A DNA stretch of 64,000 bases from Hyaloperonospora brassicae. Taxonomy: Eukaryota; Oomycota; Peronosporomycetes; Peronosporales; Peronosporaceae. Positions 10,569-20,735 of this stretch are shown here, in pieces (the stretch's first letter is position 1; the number at the start of each line of letters is the position of its first letter). The position numbers and the translations under genes were made by a program. Where the stretch lies: positions 372,001 through 436,000 of the forward strand of contig CANTFL010000320.1 in NCBI GenBank assembly GCA_947650285.1, written 5' to 3'. Under the pieces are notes generated by a model. The model saw only the letters and a program-made list of their open reading frames with translations. It had not been told where the DNA came from and searched no databases.

Positions 10569-11687
10569 ATGCACTGCAATAGCGCGACAGCCGACGCCGC
10601 GTGTCTCGCGTCTTTGATGCGTTGCAGCCCGAGCAGCGAGTGGGAGGAGACGCTCGATAACTTTGGCGCGCTCTCGGGTCTCTTGGGTCCGTGCGCTGGC
10701 CTGGACGCGCCCGAGTTGGCGAGTCTCGACGCGTTTTTGCTGGCCCCAGTCGACGACTTTGTCGACCCGTGCGCGGACCTGAACGCCACGCCGGACTCGC
10801 TCATGTGCGCAGCGGACCAAGCATTTCTTGACGAGAAGGAGCACGACTTGGCCATGTTGTTGGCTGGAGACGTGGACTTACATGCTACGCGCGACGAGCT
10901 GCAGCATTTGATGGAGTGGAAAGCAGAGCCTCAAGTACTGGACGAACCACTGCAGTCGTCACAGCGAGCGCTGGCTCTGCCAACAACAGCGCCCACAGTG
11001 ACGGCGACGACGACGTCAGCAGCATCTGTTTATTGCCATCGCAAGCGGAAGACAGCAGAGCTGCATCGACTTCGAGACGGAAAAGACTGCACGAACGACG
11101 AGTGTCGTCCAACGGGCAAGAAGGTGAAGAAAGCGGAAGTACCGGTGACTGGGTCGACAGCGGTCGAGGCAAAGACGTGTGAACAGACGGAGAGAGTATA
11201 TCGACGGCGATACGACATTTTGCACGGCATATTGGAGGCGTGGAACACGGGGGGCATTGAGGATCTTGAGGAAATTGCGGAGAACGTGTATGACGACCAG
11301 GTCACTCTGTATAGCCCCGATCACCCGGATTGTTTACGTGGCGTGGAAGCAGTAATGTCCCATTGGAGTTTACTGCTGGATGCCTTTCCTGACGGCATCA
11401 TGGAGGAGTACATTATCGAACGCGAGGAAGGCAATGGCGACAAGATGAAGGCCACGTGGACCTTTAGCGGTACGCAGGTCTTCCCTATCTTTGGCGTCCA
11501 GCCTCGACACAAGAAGGTTTGCATTCGGGGTAAATCCTTTTTCGCATTCAAGAACGACCGAATTCGGCAGATAGTGCTCTCGTGGGACTACCGCGACACG
11601 CTACAGAAGCTGACGGGGACACCTCTTGACACGACCAGCAGCTTTGAAATAAGTGCATCGGCTCCAACACTTGTTTTTCACTCTTAA
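10569..11687 (+). CDS. SnoaL/NTF2-like domain protein with acidic and basic N-terminal region
   Basis: A 372-residue single-exon frame from ATG 10569 (context GACCGATGC) to TAA. Residues 1-130 are acidic and rich in Leu, Asp and Ala, resembling an activation-type disordered region. Two basic patches follow (HRKRK, then GKKVKKAE), plausible nuclear localisation signals. From about residue 213 to 345 there is a SnoaL-like (NTF2 superfamily) domain: an opening helix with YDILHGILEAWNTG, then YDDQVTLYSPDHPDCLRG, a long beta region, and a closing strand ending in SWDYRDTLQ. Such domains are often small-molecule pockets or dimerisation folds and need not be enzymatic. No leucine zipper or other DNA-binding domain was seen, so calling it a transcription factor would be inference. 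It is convergent with the methyltransferase gene, 34 bp apart. Confidence 0.7.
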   Translation: MHCNSATADAACLASLMRCSPSSEWEETLDNFGALSGLLGPCAGLDAPELASLDAFLLAPVDDFVDPCADLNATPDSLMCAADQAFLDEKEHDLAMLLAGDVDLHATRDELQHLMEWKAEPQVLDEPLQSSQRALALPTTAPTVTATTTSAASVYCHRKRKTAELHRLRDGKDCTNDECRPTGKKVKKAEVPVTGSTAVEAKTCEQTERVYRRRYDILHGILEAWNTGGIEDLEEIAENVYDDQVTLYSPDHPDCLRGVEAVMSHWSLLLDAFPDGIMEEYIIEREEGNGDKMKATWTFSGTQVFPIFGVQPRHKKVCIRGKSFFAFKNDRIRQIVLSWDYRDTLQKLTGTPLDTTSSFEISASAPTLVFHS

Positions 11688-11721
11688 CGAACAAATGACG
11701 AAACGTTGACAAGTGGCTCTT

Positions 11722-13864
11722 TCATGCCGTGACTCGTTGAAGAAGATAGATACGCCCTGGAATGGGTTCACCGCTTTCCTTGCGCACGGCGACGTCTTCT
11801 TGTAGAGCAATAGTAAACGCAAAGCGGGTTGCCAGAGACTCGATGTAGCCATGCGAGTGTTGGAACCGGCCAGACGGGGCCAAGCGAAAACCTGTTGCGC
11901 CACCCTCAATCCTTTTGCTGGTGTCAGGGTGGAAAAGCTCGATCGAAAAGGCCATCCATCCTGTGGAGGCACGAAGCGTGCGTGCGGCCGACTCAAACAC
12001 TTGCTCCAGCGCCCCTACGTAAATCCACACGTCTGCGGAGATAATGAGGTCCAGCGACCCATCAGCGCACGACTCCAGGAATGGCGCAATGTCGGCCGCT
12101 GCGAAAATAAGCACGACGTCGGTCAGCCACCACGCAAATTCTCGTGGACCTTGTAAGTGACTAATAAACAGTCAATGCGTGTACATACTATGTAGCTCGT
12201 CGTAACTCCCTTGGGCACGTGTCTTTTCAATCATCAACGGCGAAATGTCCACCTTTGAGCCGAGTGGAACATGGCAAAAGTCAGTGCAAGCAGCCAGGCC
12301 AGAATGTGAAAGACAACCAGCTACTCACCCCGATGATGTGCTTCACATGTGGACGAAGAAGGCGGCCGCAAAGACCGGTGCCACATCCGACATCAGCCAC
12401 AACCCAGTTTGGCTTGATAGTCCAGCCCTTGAGAATGAACCCAGCTGGCGATAGTTTCTGCAGAGCCTCGACAAGTTGCCAGGGTACGCGATACTCCAGA
12501 CGTGCCACAAGTTTATCCTCAAAGCTGTCGGCAAGCTCGTCAAAAACCTTTGCAACATAAGCAGGAGCAGCTGTTCTAGTCTTAGCGCTCCCCTGCAGTG
12601 TGGCGAGCGTGTGTGCCGCGCGAACATGACTTTCTGGATGCGCTGAGAGGATCAAGCGATATCCGGCGACTACAAGGTCGGGTTCTTCCAGATAGTGCAC
12701 AGATCTGATACGACACTACGAATGAGTAACACAGTAGCTTGCTAACACAGTAAGGTGTGCCGCGTACCGAAGAACTGTATGTGCTACAAAGTCACTGTCA
12801 TCGAGGGTGACGACACGCAGCATGCTAGGCACAGCAAAGTATGTTTCGCCTACAGAAGAGCAGTTCATGAACACATGACGTCGGAGTCAGCACAACGAAA
12901 GCTAGGGAACCAAAAGCACCACTGCACGTACCAATTGTGTGCAAGATCACGGCAAGATTAAAGCTGGACTTTGTGCAAGTAGGACACCGAATCAAAACGT
13001 CGACGAAAGTTGACGCGGCTTGGAGAAACTCTCCCGATTCAAACAGCTCCAGAGCTTTCTCACGCATCATTACAAGCAATGTATCCTCGACTTCAAGAAA
13101 CATCGGTGGAAGAGCGAATCGCGTGCGAGTTCCAGTGACTTGCCACAACGGCTGCAAAGCATCCCAGGCGAAGGCAGGCGCTCCATGATCCTTCACGAGC
13201 TCTCGGAGCACTTCCCCTGCAACCAATCGTTCAGCACTTGCATACGCCAACACGGTAAATACAGCACGTCTTCCTTTTCACTCACACGACGATAGTGATT
13301 CGACCCAGGACGCCGGTACGATCCTATCTTCGCAAAGCTGCCGAAGTTTATTCTGCACGTCGACACTCATGCAACTGAGTCTTATGCTAGCTGTCCCCAT
13401 ACCCGGCATAGAAGATACGTTGGCACCTCTAGTTGCTGCATCGTTTTCTCCGTCATTACTTGTCCCTCCATGTCCAGCATGACGCACGCCGGCAGGTCCG
13501 CCACTTTGTACACTCTGCACCGCGACCGGAACGTTCTGACCGCCAGAGACAGAACAGTATTGTCAACGTCACGCACGCACACACACACACACAATCAGCG
13601 CTGTTGTGACAGCGCAGCCGCTTGCACGTACGACGGATCGAGACGCTGTACGTTCGCGTCGCCGCAGCGCTCGCTGTCGTCCGTCCGACACACTTGCAGC
13701 ATTTCAATCAGCTGGTGCTCGCGACGCCGCGCGTTGACTGCATCGAGAACTGCGCGTAGCCTCGGCATCGCGACATCGTCTACAGGGTGCGTCCAGCTGC
13801 TTGTGAAGTACAGGAGCGTGTACGCCGCGGCGCCTACTTTTGCGTGCAGCGCTGGCGTCGCCAT
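11722..13864 (-). CDS. TPR-containing SAM-dependent methyltransferase, spliced, about seven exons
   Basis: Exons proposed on the minus strand: 13864-13628, 13535-13288, 13236-12932, 12849-12768, 12704-12329, 12252-12189 and 12149-11722 (stop TGA). The last five are well supported: each junction has GT and AG borders and phases agree. The first two introns are my best fit and could shift. The N-terminal half includes a helix pair resembling tetratricopeptide repeats (ALELFESGEFLQAASTF). The catalytic half has the region FDELADSFEDKLVARLEYR, the SAM-binding motif ADVGCGTGLCGRLL, then DISPLMIEKTR after a splice, DLIISADVWIYVGAL, and a C-terminal SGRFQHSHGYI block. This order matches predicted methyltransferases of the COG4976 type (TPR repeat plus methyltransferase). 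The substrate is unknown. Intron 6 is only 39 bases. Confidence 0.82.
13571..13593. repeat. AC/GT microsatellite inside predicted intron 1
   Basis: An AC dinucleotide run lies within the proposed first intron of the methyltransferase gene (GT on the coding strand). The many GT steps make the exact splice donor uncertain. Confidence 0.8.
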
Positions 13865-13976
13865 CGGGTATGTGGCGGTCGTGAAGTTGCTTTGGGATCA
13901 GTGTGTTTTATTCGGTTAAAGTAACGCTTATGTAGTGTAAAAGTAGGTGCACGTCGTACCTTCCTGGCCAAATACA
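13865..13976. other. Short upstream region of the methyltransferase gene
   Basis: About 110 bases between the methyltransferase start and the left end of the repeat block. It presumably holds the promoter, squeezed against the transposon boundary. No motif is recognised. Confidence 0.4.
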
Positions 13977-14281
13977 GGGGGGGGTAAAAAATGCCCAGAT
14001 AATTGAAAAGAAAAATGCTCCAGCTAATTGGAAATAAAAACTGCCCAACGTCCTAGAATACCCTTAAGTTAGTGTGGTACACATAAAACCACACGTCCCT
14101 AATCGTTTTCGTTTACCATTTTACGGCCGTGACCAACCCCCGCCCTGTTTGGGAAGCCGCGGAGAGGGTTCTGCCGCGGGCGTGCTGCGCTTGCAGCCAC
14201 CAGTTGCAGGCGCAGACGCGAGATATGAGGACGTAAACGCGTCCTCGTAGCATCGGTCCCGGCCGTAAGCACAGTCAATTG

Positions 14282-14470
14282 GTGCTAATGTTGTTGATAC
14301 TAATGTTATTGCGTTCGTTGATGTTGTTCAAGTTGCTTTATCAATGTTGCTGCTGATGTTGCTGCTGCTATTGTTGTTGTAGGGTGCTGTAGTTGCTGAT
14401 GGTGTTGCTCTGTTGATGATGCTACTGCTGGTTCTACTTCTGTTAAGGCTGTTGTTGTTGTTGTAGATGC
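14282..14470. repeat. Degenerate TTG/TGC trinucleotide tract
   Basis: The sequence is dominated by imperfect GTT, TTG and TGC triplets. On the minus strand it gives a low-complexity frame rich in Thr, Ala and Gln, which I regard as a by-product of the repeat. Confidence 0.7.
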
Positions 14471-14608
14471 GGTGGTTGCCATTGTTGTTGCTATTGTCGA
14501 TATTGCTGGTGCTGTTGCAGCTGCAAGATTCAGTCGTTGCAGTCGATAAGGCGCGTGCACGAACGCCCGCATCACGTGCGCGCTGGTGCTCAATGAATGA
14601 CAGTATAC

Positions 14609-14653
14609 GTGTGTGTGTGTGTGTGCGTGTGTGTGTGTGCGTGTGTGTGTGTG
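14609..14653. repeat. TG microsatellite, about 45 bp
   Basis: A near-perfect TG run interrupted by two C bases. Confidence 0.9.
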
Positions 14654-14918
14654 GCTAGAATAAGACGAGTATGGTGCTGCTCCTACCGAGCTGCATTTAA
14701 GACTAGTGACTCGGTTTAATATGACGATGAAATTTAAGCAACTTGCACTTTGAATTGCCAGCACCTACTGTGAGGGGTTGAGTAGGTTGCATCGTGCTCA
14801 TATAAATTGCGTTGAGAATCACCTCAACCAGAAACAGAACTTGTATAGATGTAATGCGTTGAGTATTTTAGGACGTGGGGCATTTTTTTATATTCCAATT
14901 ATCTGGGGCATTTTTTAT

Positions 14919-15066
14919 GAGTAAATCTCAAAACCAGTACCACAAATGCACAAAAGTTCCAAAAAACATATACTATACTCAACCTAAGTATAAAAAACAC
15001 GCTAAATAGTGTCAACCACATTATACTAAACTGCAACATGGGTTAAGAAACTGCTTGATTGCTTGG
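14919..15066. repeat. Left arm of long inverted repeat (partner 21671-21817)
   Basis: Starting GAGTAAATCTCAAAACCAG, this arm aligns along its length with the reverse complement of 21671-21817, with substitutions and small indels. Shared blocks include AGTGTCAACCACATTAT and AAGAAACTGCTTGATTGCT. Together the arms flank the Copia insertion and the broken unknown frame, as terminal or subterminal inverted repeats of a DNA transposon would. Confidence 0.7.
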
Positions 15067-15254
15067 GAGAGCGAGAGGGTAGTAAATGAAACAGGCAACG
15101 ACAGTAAGCGCGGCAGCAAGTAAGTTGAAATACATTCGATTGGCCCATTCGTGCCCAATGCTAACAATTCATATAGCTACCAGCTCGCACCGTGCCTCTT
15201 TTTATATCGTCATGTAAGCAGCTGTAGAAGCCTTAAATTCCGTGTCTGACCAAT

Positions 15255-15415
15255 CTTCCCTTTGTGGACCAGCAAGGATCGTTCGGGGTGAACGATTGGG
15301 GTAACATCGGTGGTCAGGGCGGCACGCCTAGGCTCGGCGGTCTAATGGCCCAGACCCTATTACGGGCTTTGATGCTAGAAAGCGCGGAGTTGTTTAGAAT
15401 GTGTGGGGCCCTATG
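15255..15415 (+). pseudogene. Left half of an unrecognised frame interrupted by Copia
   Basis: A plus-strand frame rich in Gly and Gln (for example VDQQGSFGVNDWGNIGGQGG) runs into the Copia target site CTATG at 15411-15415. The target duplication reappears at 20731-20735, where a Pro/Gly-rich frame resumes. I do not recognise the protein. Because it lies between the inverted arms, it may be a remnant of a gene carried by that transposon. The frame is short and coding status is unproven. Confidence 0.35.
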
Positions 15416-15826
15416 TGTTGGAAACTGCGTGAGTTGTTTAATGCACTTGTGTGCGAAGAGGTAGAAGTAGAAGTGAATATATTAGTGTGTTATCTTCGTT
15501 CGCTAACACCATAATATAAACATGCACTGCAACTTGACCGTAACATGATTGCGTCCGTTCTCCTGCTTTTCTTCATAAGACGCCTCCATGTCGCTCAACG
15601 GTCATGTCGCCACCTCGTCCCGCCATCTGGTCCGGCACCATCCTGTCACGACACCTGTCTACGTCGTGCTCTCGTCGCACCATCTGTCACCGGTCGTAAC
15701 CTCGTCTCACCATCTATCAAGATGTTGGTGGACTCGACCAATCAGGTGTCACTGTCACATGTTCTTGCAGTTGAACCTGCTGTGACTATGACTGACAGAA
15801 ACGTTTCTGAACAGGCATTTCTAACA
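15416..15826 (-). repeat. Copia LTR (3' LTR in element orientation)
   Basis: 411 bp, TGTTGG to CTAACA on the plus strand. In element orientation it follows a polypurine tract, AAAGAGGAG, immediately to its right. The stop codon of the RNase H frame (TAG) lies inside the first six LTR bases. Confidence 0.95.
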
Positions 15827-16462
15827 CTCCTCTTTAGTGTCATCCTGGGTGGTCTTCAACCCGAACATCGCGCGCAGCTCCTTCATTCTTGGTGCCAGCA
15901 GTGACTTCGTCAGGATGTCGGCCATCATGTCTTGAGACTTGACAAACTTTGGAGCCACGATCCCGTCCTTTGCATATCCGCAGATAAACTTGAACCTGAT
16001 GTCCACGTGCTTGGCGCTTGTCGTGCTCTTCTCAGACTCGAGCTGCTTGATGGCCGCTTGGTTGTCCATCCACATTGGCATCGGCTTGATCACCTTCAAC
16101 TTCAATTCGTTGAGTAGTTCCTTCATGCCGAGCAGTTCACGTCCGGCCTGCGATGCTGCGATGAACTCCGCTTCCATCGTGCTTAGCGAAACTCCGGACT
16201 GCTTCTTGCACAACCAAAGGACAACAGAGCCATCCATGGTTAACACACAACCAGACATAGACTTACGGTCCGACTTTTCTGCCGCAAAGTCGGCGTCGCT
16301 CCAGCACTCGACACGCATGTCCGTTGATGCCGATCCGCTGCCACCAAGATATAACTTCAGGTTTTTATCATCTTCAGGTAACGCATGATCCTCTTGGCGG
16401 TCTTCCAATCCGTGAGTGCCGGCTTGTGCGTTTGTCTTGTCTCCTTGTGCACCGCAAAGCAA
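15821..16462 (-). pseudogene. pol: Copia RNase H domain
   Basis: A 213-codon open stretch with the Copia-type RNase H intact: catalytic Asp in CWSDADFAAE, Glu in STMEAEFIA, Asp in MWMDNQAAI, and a late Asp region in SQDMMADILTK. It ends with KEEC and a stop inside the LTR. It is separated from the RT segment by a frame break near 16462-16489. This is the best-preserved domain of the element. Confidence 0.85.
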
Positions 16463-16488
16463 ATGCCCGGCCGCGTGAACCTCGCAAT

Positions 16489-17512
16489 CTAAAGCAGGCT
16501 TCCGACCGTTGAATGGAAAGACTTCATGTTTGGATCGTCCTTCGCACCTCTTGCTGGAAAATATTCTTGATCAACCTCATCCTCTAGGTTGCAATCATCG
16601 CCGATCGGGGATCGCAATCCGTTTGCCGAGTCCAACCCGAAGTCCTTTAGCAGCAATTCGATTGTCACTTGTTGATCCAGAATGTAGCCCTTCGATTCGT
16701 CCAATTGAATGCGTAGACCCAAAAACTTGCTCACGACGCCCAGATCCTTGATCGACAAGCACGCCATGTCCGTGAAGAAGCTGTCCACTGCACTTGTTTT
16801 GGTTCCTGTGACGAGCAGATCATCAACGTAGACACCGACCACCGTGCATATGTTACCTCCGTACTTATAGTACAAGCACATGTCCGTCGTGCACTGTCGA
16901 AACCCGCTCTACTGTAACTTGGAATCCAGCAACTTGCTCCAGAGCCGTCCAGCTTGCTTTAGTCCATATAGCGACTTCTTCAAAAGTAGTGCCAACTCGT
17001 TGGTCGACCTCGTTCCCAGACCCTTGCGTTCGTCATCGGCTATGTCCATCCCCATGGGCACCTTCATGTAGATGTTAGATGATCCTCCTTTTCTGCCTTG
17101 ACGTATGTGTTTGGCACGTCACCGTGACGAGATGGTACCTTCCAGCGTCTTGAAAGCATCAGGATCATCTTCACCGTGCTCGAATCCATCACAGCTGCAA
17201 AAGTGAGATTGGAATCATTACCGAAGACTTGTTCGTTTCCACAGACGACCAGACGAGCCTTGTACCGTTCGATGTCCCCGTTTGCGTCGGTCTTCGTCTT
17301 GTATACCACTTGTTGTGAAGTACATGGGAATATTTGGGTGATACGACGACTGTCCAGACGTCGTTTGCCTTCAACGCGTCCAGCTCTTCGGTCATAGCAA
17401 CCTTCCATTCTTGGTGGTGTTTGCTCTTGATAGCTTCACCATAGTGTTTTGGATCTCGTGCTATGAGTGCGTTGACGACGTTCCTCGATCCAGATGTATC
17501 TTCACTCGGCAC
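16489..17512 (-). pseudogene. pol: Copia reverse transcriptase (frameshifted)
   Basis: Two or three overlapping frames together give an RVT_2-type reverse transcriptase. The N-terminal part has W-K-V-A-M-T-E-E-L-D-A-L and N-D-V-W; the catalytic block reads VGVYVDDLLVTG, with the YVDD active site intact; a C-terminal part continues with KFLGLRIQ. At least one frameshift and a displaced segment near 17,060-17,200 break it. Confidence 0.8.
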
Positions 17513-17736
17513 CTCTTCAACTTGTTGTATGTCCGTTGATCTTGTACCGTGTCGCTCTCTCTTCCATCCTGACTGGCGAACCTTGCGATGTTAACTGTTA
17601 CGGTTTCTCCCACACCGTCGCCCCTGACCATTCGAACTATCGACCATCGTTGACTCCTCCTGAGGGTCGATCTTTTCTTGAAACGGGTCGAGGTGCTCTT
17701 CAGTTGGCAACGATTCAATGTTTTATACGTGCTGAG

Positions 17737-18635
17737 TCACCAGGACCACCTTGTCCTTCGGGATGTAAACCTTGTACCCCTTCGTCTCATCGCTCTTGCC
17801 GATGATGATAGCTGCCCTTCGGCGCTCACCGAGGGACATGTTTTCGCATCGACGTGGACCATGCAGACGGATCCGAACGTCACAATGTCGGTAATCCTCG
17901 GCACCTTCTTCGTTAGAAATTCCATCGGGGATACCCCGCCCGGGTTAGACTTGGTCCTGATTCGGTTCAAAATGTAAGTTGCGTACTCCGCCGCATCACC
18001 CCAGGAAATCAAAGGCAGGTTCGAGGCGAACACCATGCTTCGGACCATGTTCATGATCGTCCGATGCATGCGTTCATCCTTGCCGTTGCTTGCTTGGTTC
18101 CTGGCCTCGCTCACTTGACGCGAAACCCCGTTGCCTTGCAAAACATGTACAGAGTCTTGTACTCCCCGCCTCTATAAGTGCATAGCACATAAATCTTGCA
18201 TTGGCACTCGCGTTCAAATCGCACGGAAAAGTACTTGAACTTGATCGCAGCAACGTCCTTAGTCTTGTCCAAGAACACACGGCAGTAGCTGGACCGGTGA
18301 TCAGTGAAATTAACCAGGTACCGATTACCCAGACGATCTCGTGGGGTCATCGGTCCCTTTAGGTCGCTGCATATCACCCCACCTATAACACCAATGAGGG
18401 AGTTTATGCCGGTGTCCACCTTTGACTGCGCTCGCTTGGTTTGCTCCCCTTGAGCACAATCCAAGCAGTTCATGCGTCTCGTGTCTGTCAGCTTAATGTA
18501 TGATGCGGGGCCCTTGGTCATTTTGATGATAGTATCAAAACAAAGATGACCAAGCCGGCAATGGAAGTGCATCAAGGTACCACACTGAACATCCGAATCG
18601 GATTCATATTCAGGTGAATTGATCACAGACATCAT
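17737..18635 (-). pseudogene. pol: Copia integrase (frameshifted, catalytic Asp lost)
   Basis: Two frames cover the pre-integrase zinc finger (HFHCRLGH, then CLDCAQGEQ) and the catalytic core. The first Asp (ICSDLKGP) and the Glu (GKDERMHRTI) are present. At the second Asp the sequence reads CTYRGGEY: the TAT at 18174-18176 replaces the Asp expected before GGEY. A frame break falls near 18,110-18,140. The enzyme would be inactive. Confidence 0.8.
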
Positions 18636-18959
18636 TGCCTCCCGTGGTTAACCCGTGACCATCGCATGAGTTCCCAACATCTTGAAGACCAGCACATTGT
18701 TGGTGCGGTCGACATCCATAATTGGTGTACCTTGTGACCCGTAGGCCAACACACGAACCCTGATTGATATTCGAGTACGCATCCTTTCGCCTCGGGCTTA
18801 CCATATTATATCATATTCCGCTCGAGGTTGTAAGCGTATTGCACATCGAGGAGTCAGATGGTCTTCACGAGCCCGAGCGCAATAACCTTAATTTCAACGC
18901 TCCCTTGCTTGGTTACTCGAAGCACACCTCCGTCGATGGCTGCAGTCAAACATTCACCC

Positions 18960-19152
18960 GATAGTCTTCGAGGTTGACCAGCAGACTTGGGTCGTTGACC
19001 AAGTGTCTGCTGGATCCACTGTCGAGGATCCAGTTATCCTCATGGAGGTCATCTCTGTTTTTAATTGCGAAGGTGAAGTCTGCACCTCCGGTTTTCTTCT
19101 TTGCCTTCGGACACCTCGCCCTGATGTGTCCGACTTCTTCGCATCCATATCA
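18960..19152 (-). pseudogene. gag-pol: Copia zinc knuckle and aspartic protease
   Basis: The zinc knuckle is C-x2-C-x4-H-x4-C type (YGCEEVGHIRARC), but its first Cys codon is a stop, TGA at 19150-19152. About 30 codons downstream is the protease active site WILDSGSSRHLV (Asp codon near 19021-19023). Confidence 0.8.
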
Positions 19153-19365
19153 CGTGCGGTTGTCGCGGTTGTTCAAGTTCCTTCTTGGCCTTGACGCGAC
19201 CCTCTCCTTCGGATCCTTCCGTGTCTCAACAGCATTGATCACGTCTCGACCCAGGTTTTTCGCGTACGAATCAAGCTCAACTTGCAGGGCAAACTGAGCC
19301 AACTTTGTCGGCTTGTCGCAGAGAGTCGGGTTGGTGTATGTATAGCCTTGACAACATCGTCATCC

Positions 19366-20315
19366 TCATACTTGGTCTGCATAGTTGACGATACCTTGCA
19401 GGACTAAGTTGTTCATACCTCCGCACGCATCACTCAAGGCCGTCAGGTACAGGTAATGGTCCATCCAACTTCTTTGTGACGCCTTTGGTGCCGTGAAGAG
19501 CTTCATACTCTGCGCGGGTGACAACCTGGTGCTGAACGGTTCAAGCATCATTGTCAAGGAGTGGTCCAGAGTCTGGTTTTCGTTCCACCAAGACTCCACC
19601 TGCCGAAGGTAGTAGATCTGGGCCTTTCCCCCGAGATGTTGTCCCAGCACATCGACCTTGATGTCTTCCGGCCACCAAAACCGCATTCACACTCCGCGAA
19701 CGCGACTTGCTGAACAAACTCCTTCCCCCGTTCGAGGAAACCGCTACCAAGTCATTGTTAGAGCTCCTTACCGTCGAACGGTTGAAGTGAGAGTTTCCTT
19801 TCCCTCGCATCCGGCATCTCGAAAACCTGGTATTCCGTGTTAGTGAAGAATCTATCCGGCATCCCAAGTCCGGGATATGCGTCCGGGTCTACTTGTTGCC
19901 TAGAGCGTGCCGGTTCCAGCATCGATTCCTCCCTGGCACCCGCCGCACCGTAATCATCACGGTGCACACCGGCTTTTCAAAAGTCTTGCTGCCTTGCTCC
20001 GACGTCGATCGGAGACTTCTTCTGGGGGGGACCATCCAATGCTTGGATAGTCATACCCGCTCCCAGGATTGGACCAAAAAGAGACTCTTCAGGTTTCTTG
20101 ACGGTCTTGGTGATCTGGTCTGTCTGGGACGACTCCAAGCGATTAATCCAATCGCTTATGTCCCCGAGCATTGACATCATATGGTCCATCGCCCCCATGG
20201 GCGCTGCCAACTTCTCTTCCAGTTGTTCCCCGTCGGTCATCTTACGACCTTCGGCAACTCTGGCCGGTTTGGCTTGTGCAGCCGCACCAGGCTCGCGCTT
20301 GATCGTTGGGCTCAT
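19366..20315 (-). pseudogene. gag: Copia gag (broken)
   Basis: The frame starts at ATG 20313-20315, inside the primer-binding site, and continues in pieces. Recognisable blocks are YQVFEMPDARERKLSLQPFDG, then the gag core with WWPEDIKVDVLG, YYLRQVESWW and PAQSMKLFTAPK. These match oomycete Copia Gag as I know it. Frame changes occur near 19,970 and 19,690. Confidence 0.75.
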
Positions 20316-20319
20316 AACC
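20308..20319 (-). other. Copia primer-binding site, complementary to a tRNA-Met anticodon arm
   Basis: Directly after the 5' LTR (element orientation) the sequence is GGTTATGAGCCC. Its complement, GGGCTCATAACC, has the form of an elongator tRNA-Met anticodon stem and loop with CAT as anticodon, not a tRNA 3' end. This suggests priming by an internally cut tRNA, as known for Drosophila copia. The gag ATG lies inside the site. Confidence 0.65.
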
Positions 20320-20730
20320 TGTTGGAAACTGCGTGAGTTGTTTAATGCACTTGTGTGCGAAGAGGTAGAAGTAGAAGTGAATATATTAGTGTGTTATCTT
20401 CGTTCGCTAACACCATAATATAAACATGCACTGCAACTTGACCGTAACATGATTGCGTCCGTTCTCCTGCTTTTCTTCATAAGACGCCTCCATGTCGCTC
20501 AACGGTCATGTCGCCACCTCGTCCCGCCATCTGATCCGGCACCATCCTGTCACGACACCTGTCTACGTCGTGCTCTCGTCGCACCATCTGTCACCGGTCG
20601 TAACCTCGTCTCACCATCTATCAAGATGTTGGTGGACTCGACCAATCAGGTGTCACTGTCACATGTTCTTGCAGTTGAACCTGCTGTGACTATGACTGAC
20701 AGAAACGTTTCTGAACAGGCATTTCTAACA
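20320..20730 (-). repeat. Copia LTR (5' LTR in element orientation)
   Basis: 411 bp, differing from the left LTR by very few substitutions; one visible difference is GGTCC versus GATCC. Confidence 0.95.
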
Positions 20731-20735
20731 CTATG

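Larger units (their letters stand above)
13977..14918. repeat. Inverted-repeat unit, possible MITE or transposon end
   Basis: The left end begins with eight G bases and then TAAAAAATGCCCAGATAATTG. Bases 13985 to about 14056 reappear in reverse complement at about 14861-14918, giving an inverted pair about 0.9 kb apart. Between them lie a TTG/TGC-rich stretch and a long TG microsatellite. A similar C-rich end occurs once more at 21836-21861, so this may be one terminus of a larger structure. No transposase is seen inside. Confidence 0.55.
15416..20730 (-). mobile_element. Copia-type LTR retrotransposon, structurally complete but degenerate
   Basis: A 5,315-bp element with two 411-bp LTRs in direct orientation, nearly identical, starting TGTTGG and ending CTAACA. 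It is flanked by the 5-bp duplication CTATG (15411-15415 and 20731-20735), which proves a single insertion. Coding sequence is on the minus strand in the order gag, protease, integrase, reverse transcriptase, RNase H, the diagnostic Copia order with integrase before RT. Reading frames carry several frameshifts and stops, so it is not autonomous now. High LTR similarity contrasts with the broken frames, suggesting it either inserted already defective or decayed quickly. Confidence 0.95.

Noticed and set aside
14306..14764. A 152-codon minus-strand frame rich in Thr, His, Ala and Gln
   Set aside because: It is produced by the TG microsatellite and the TTG/TGC tract; no domain or codon pattern supports it.
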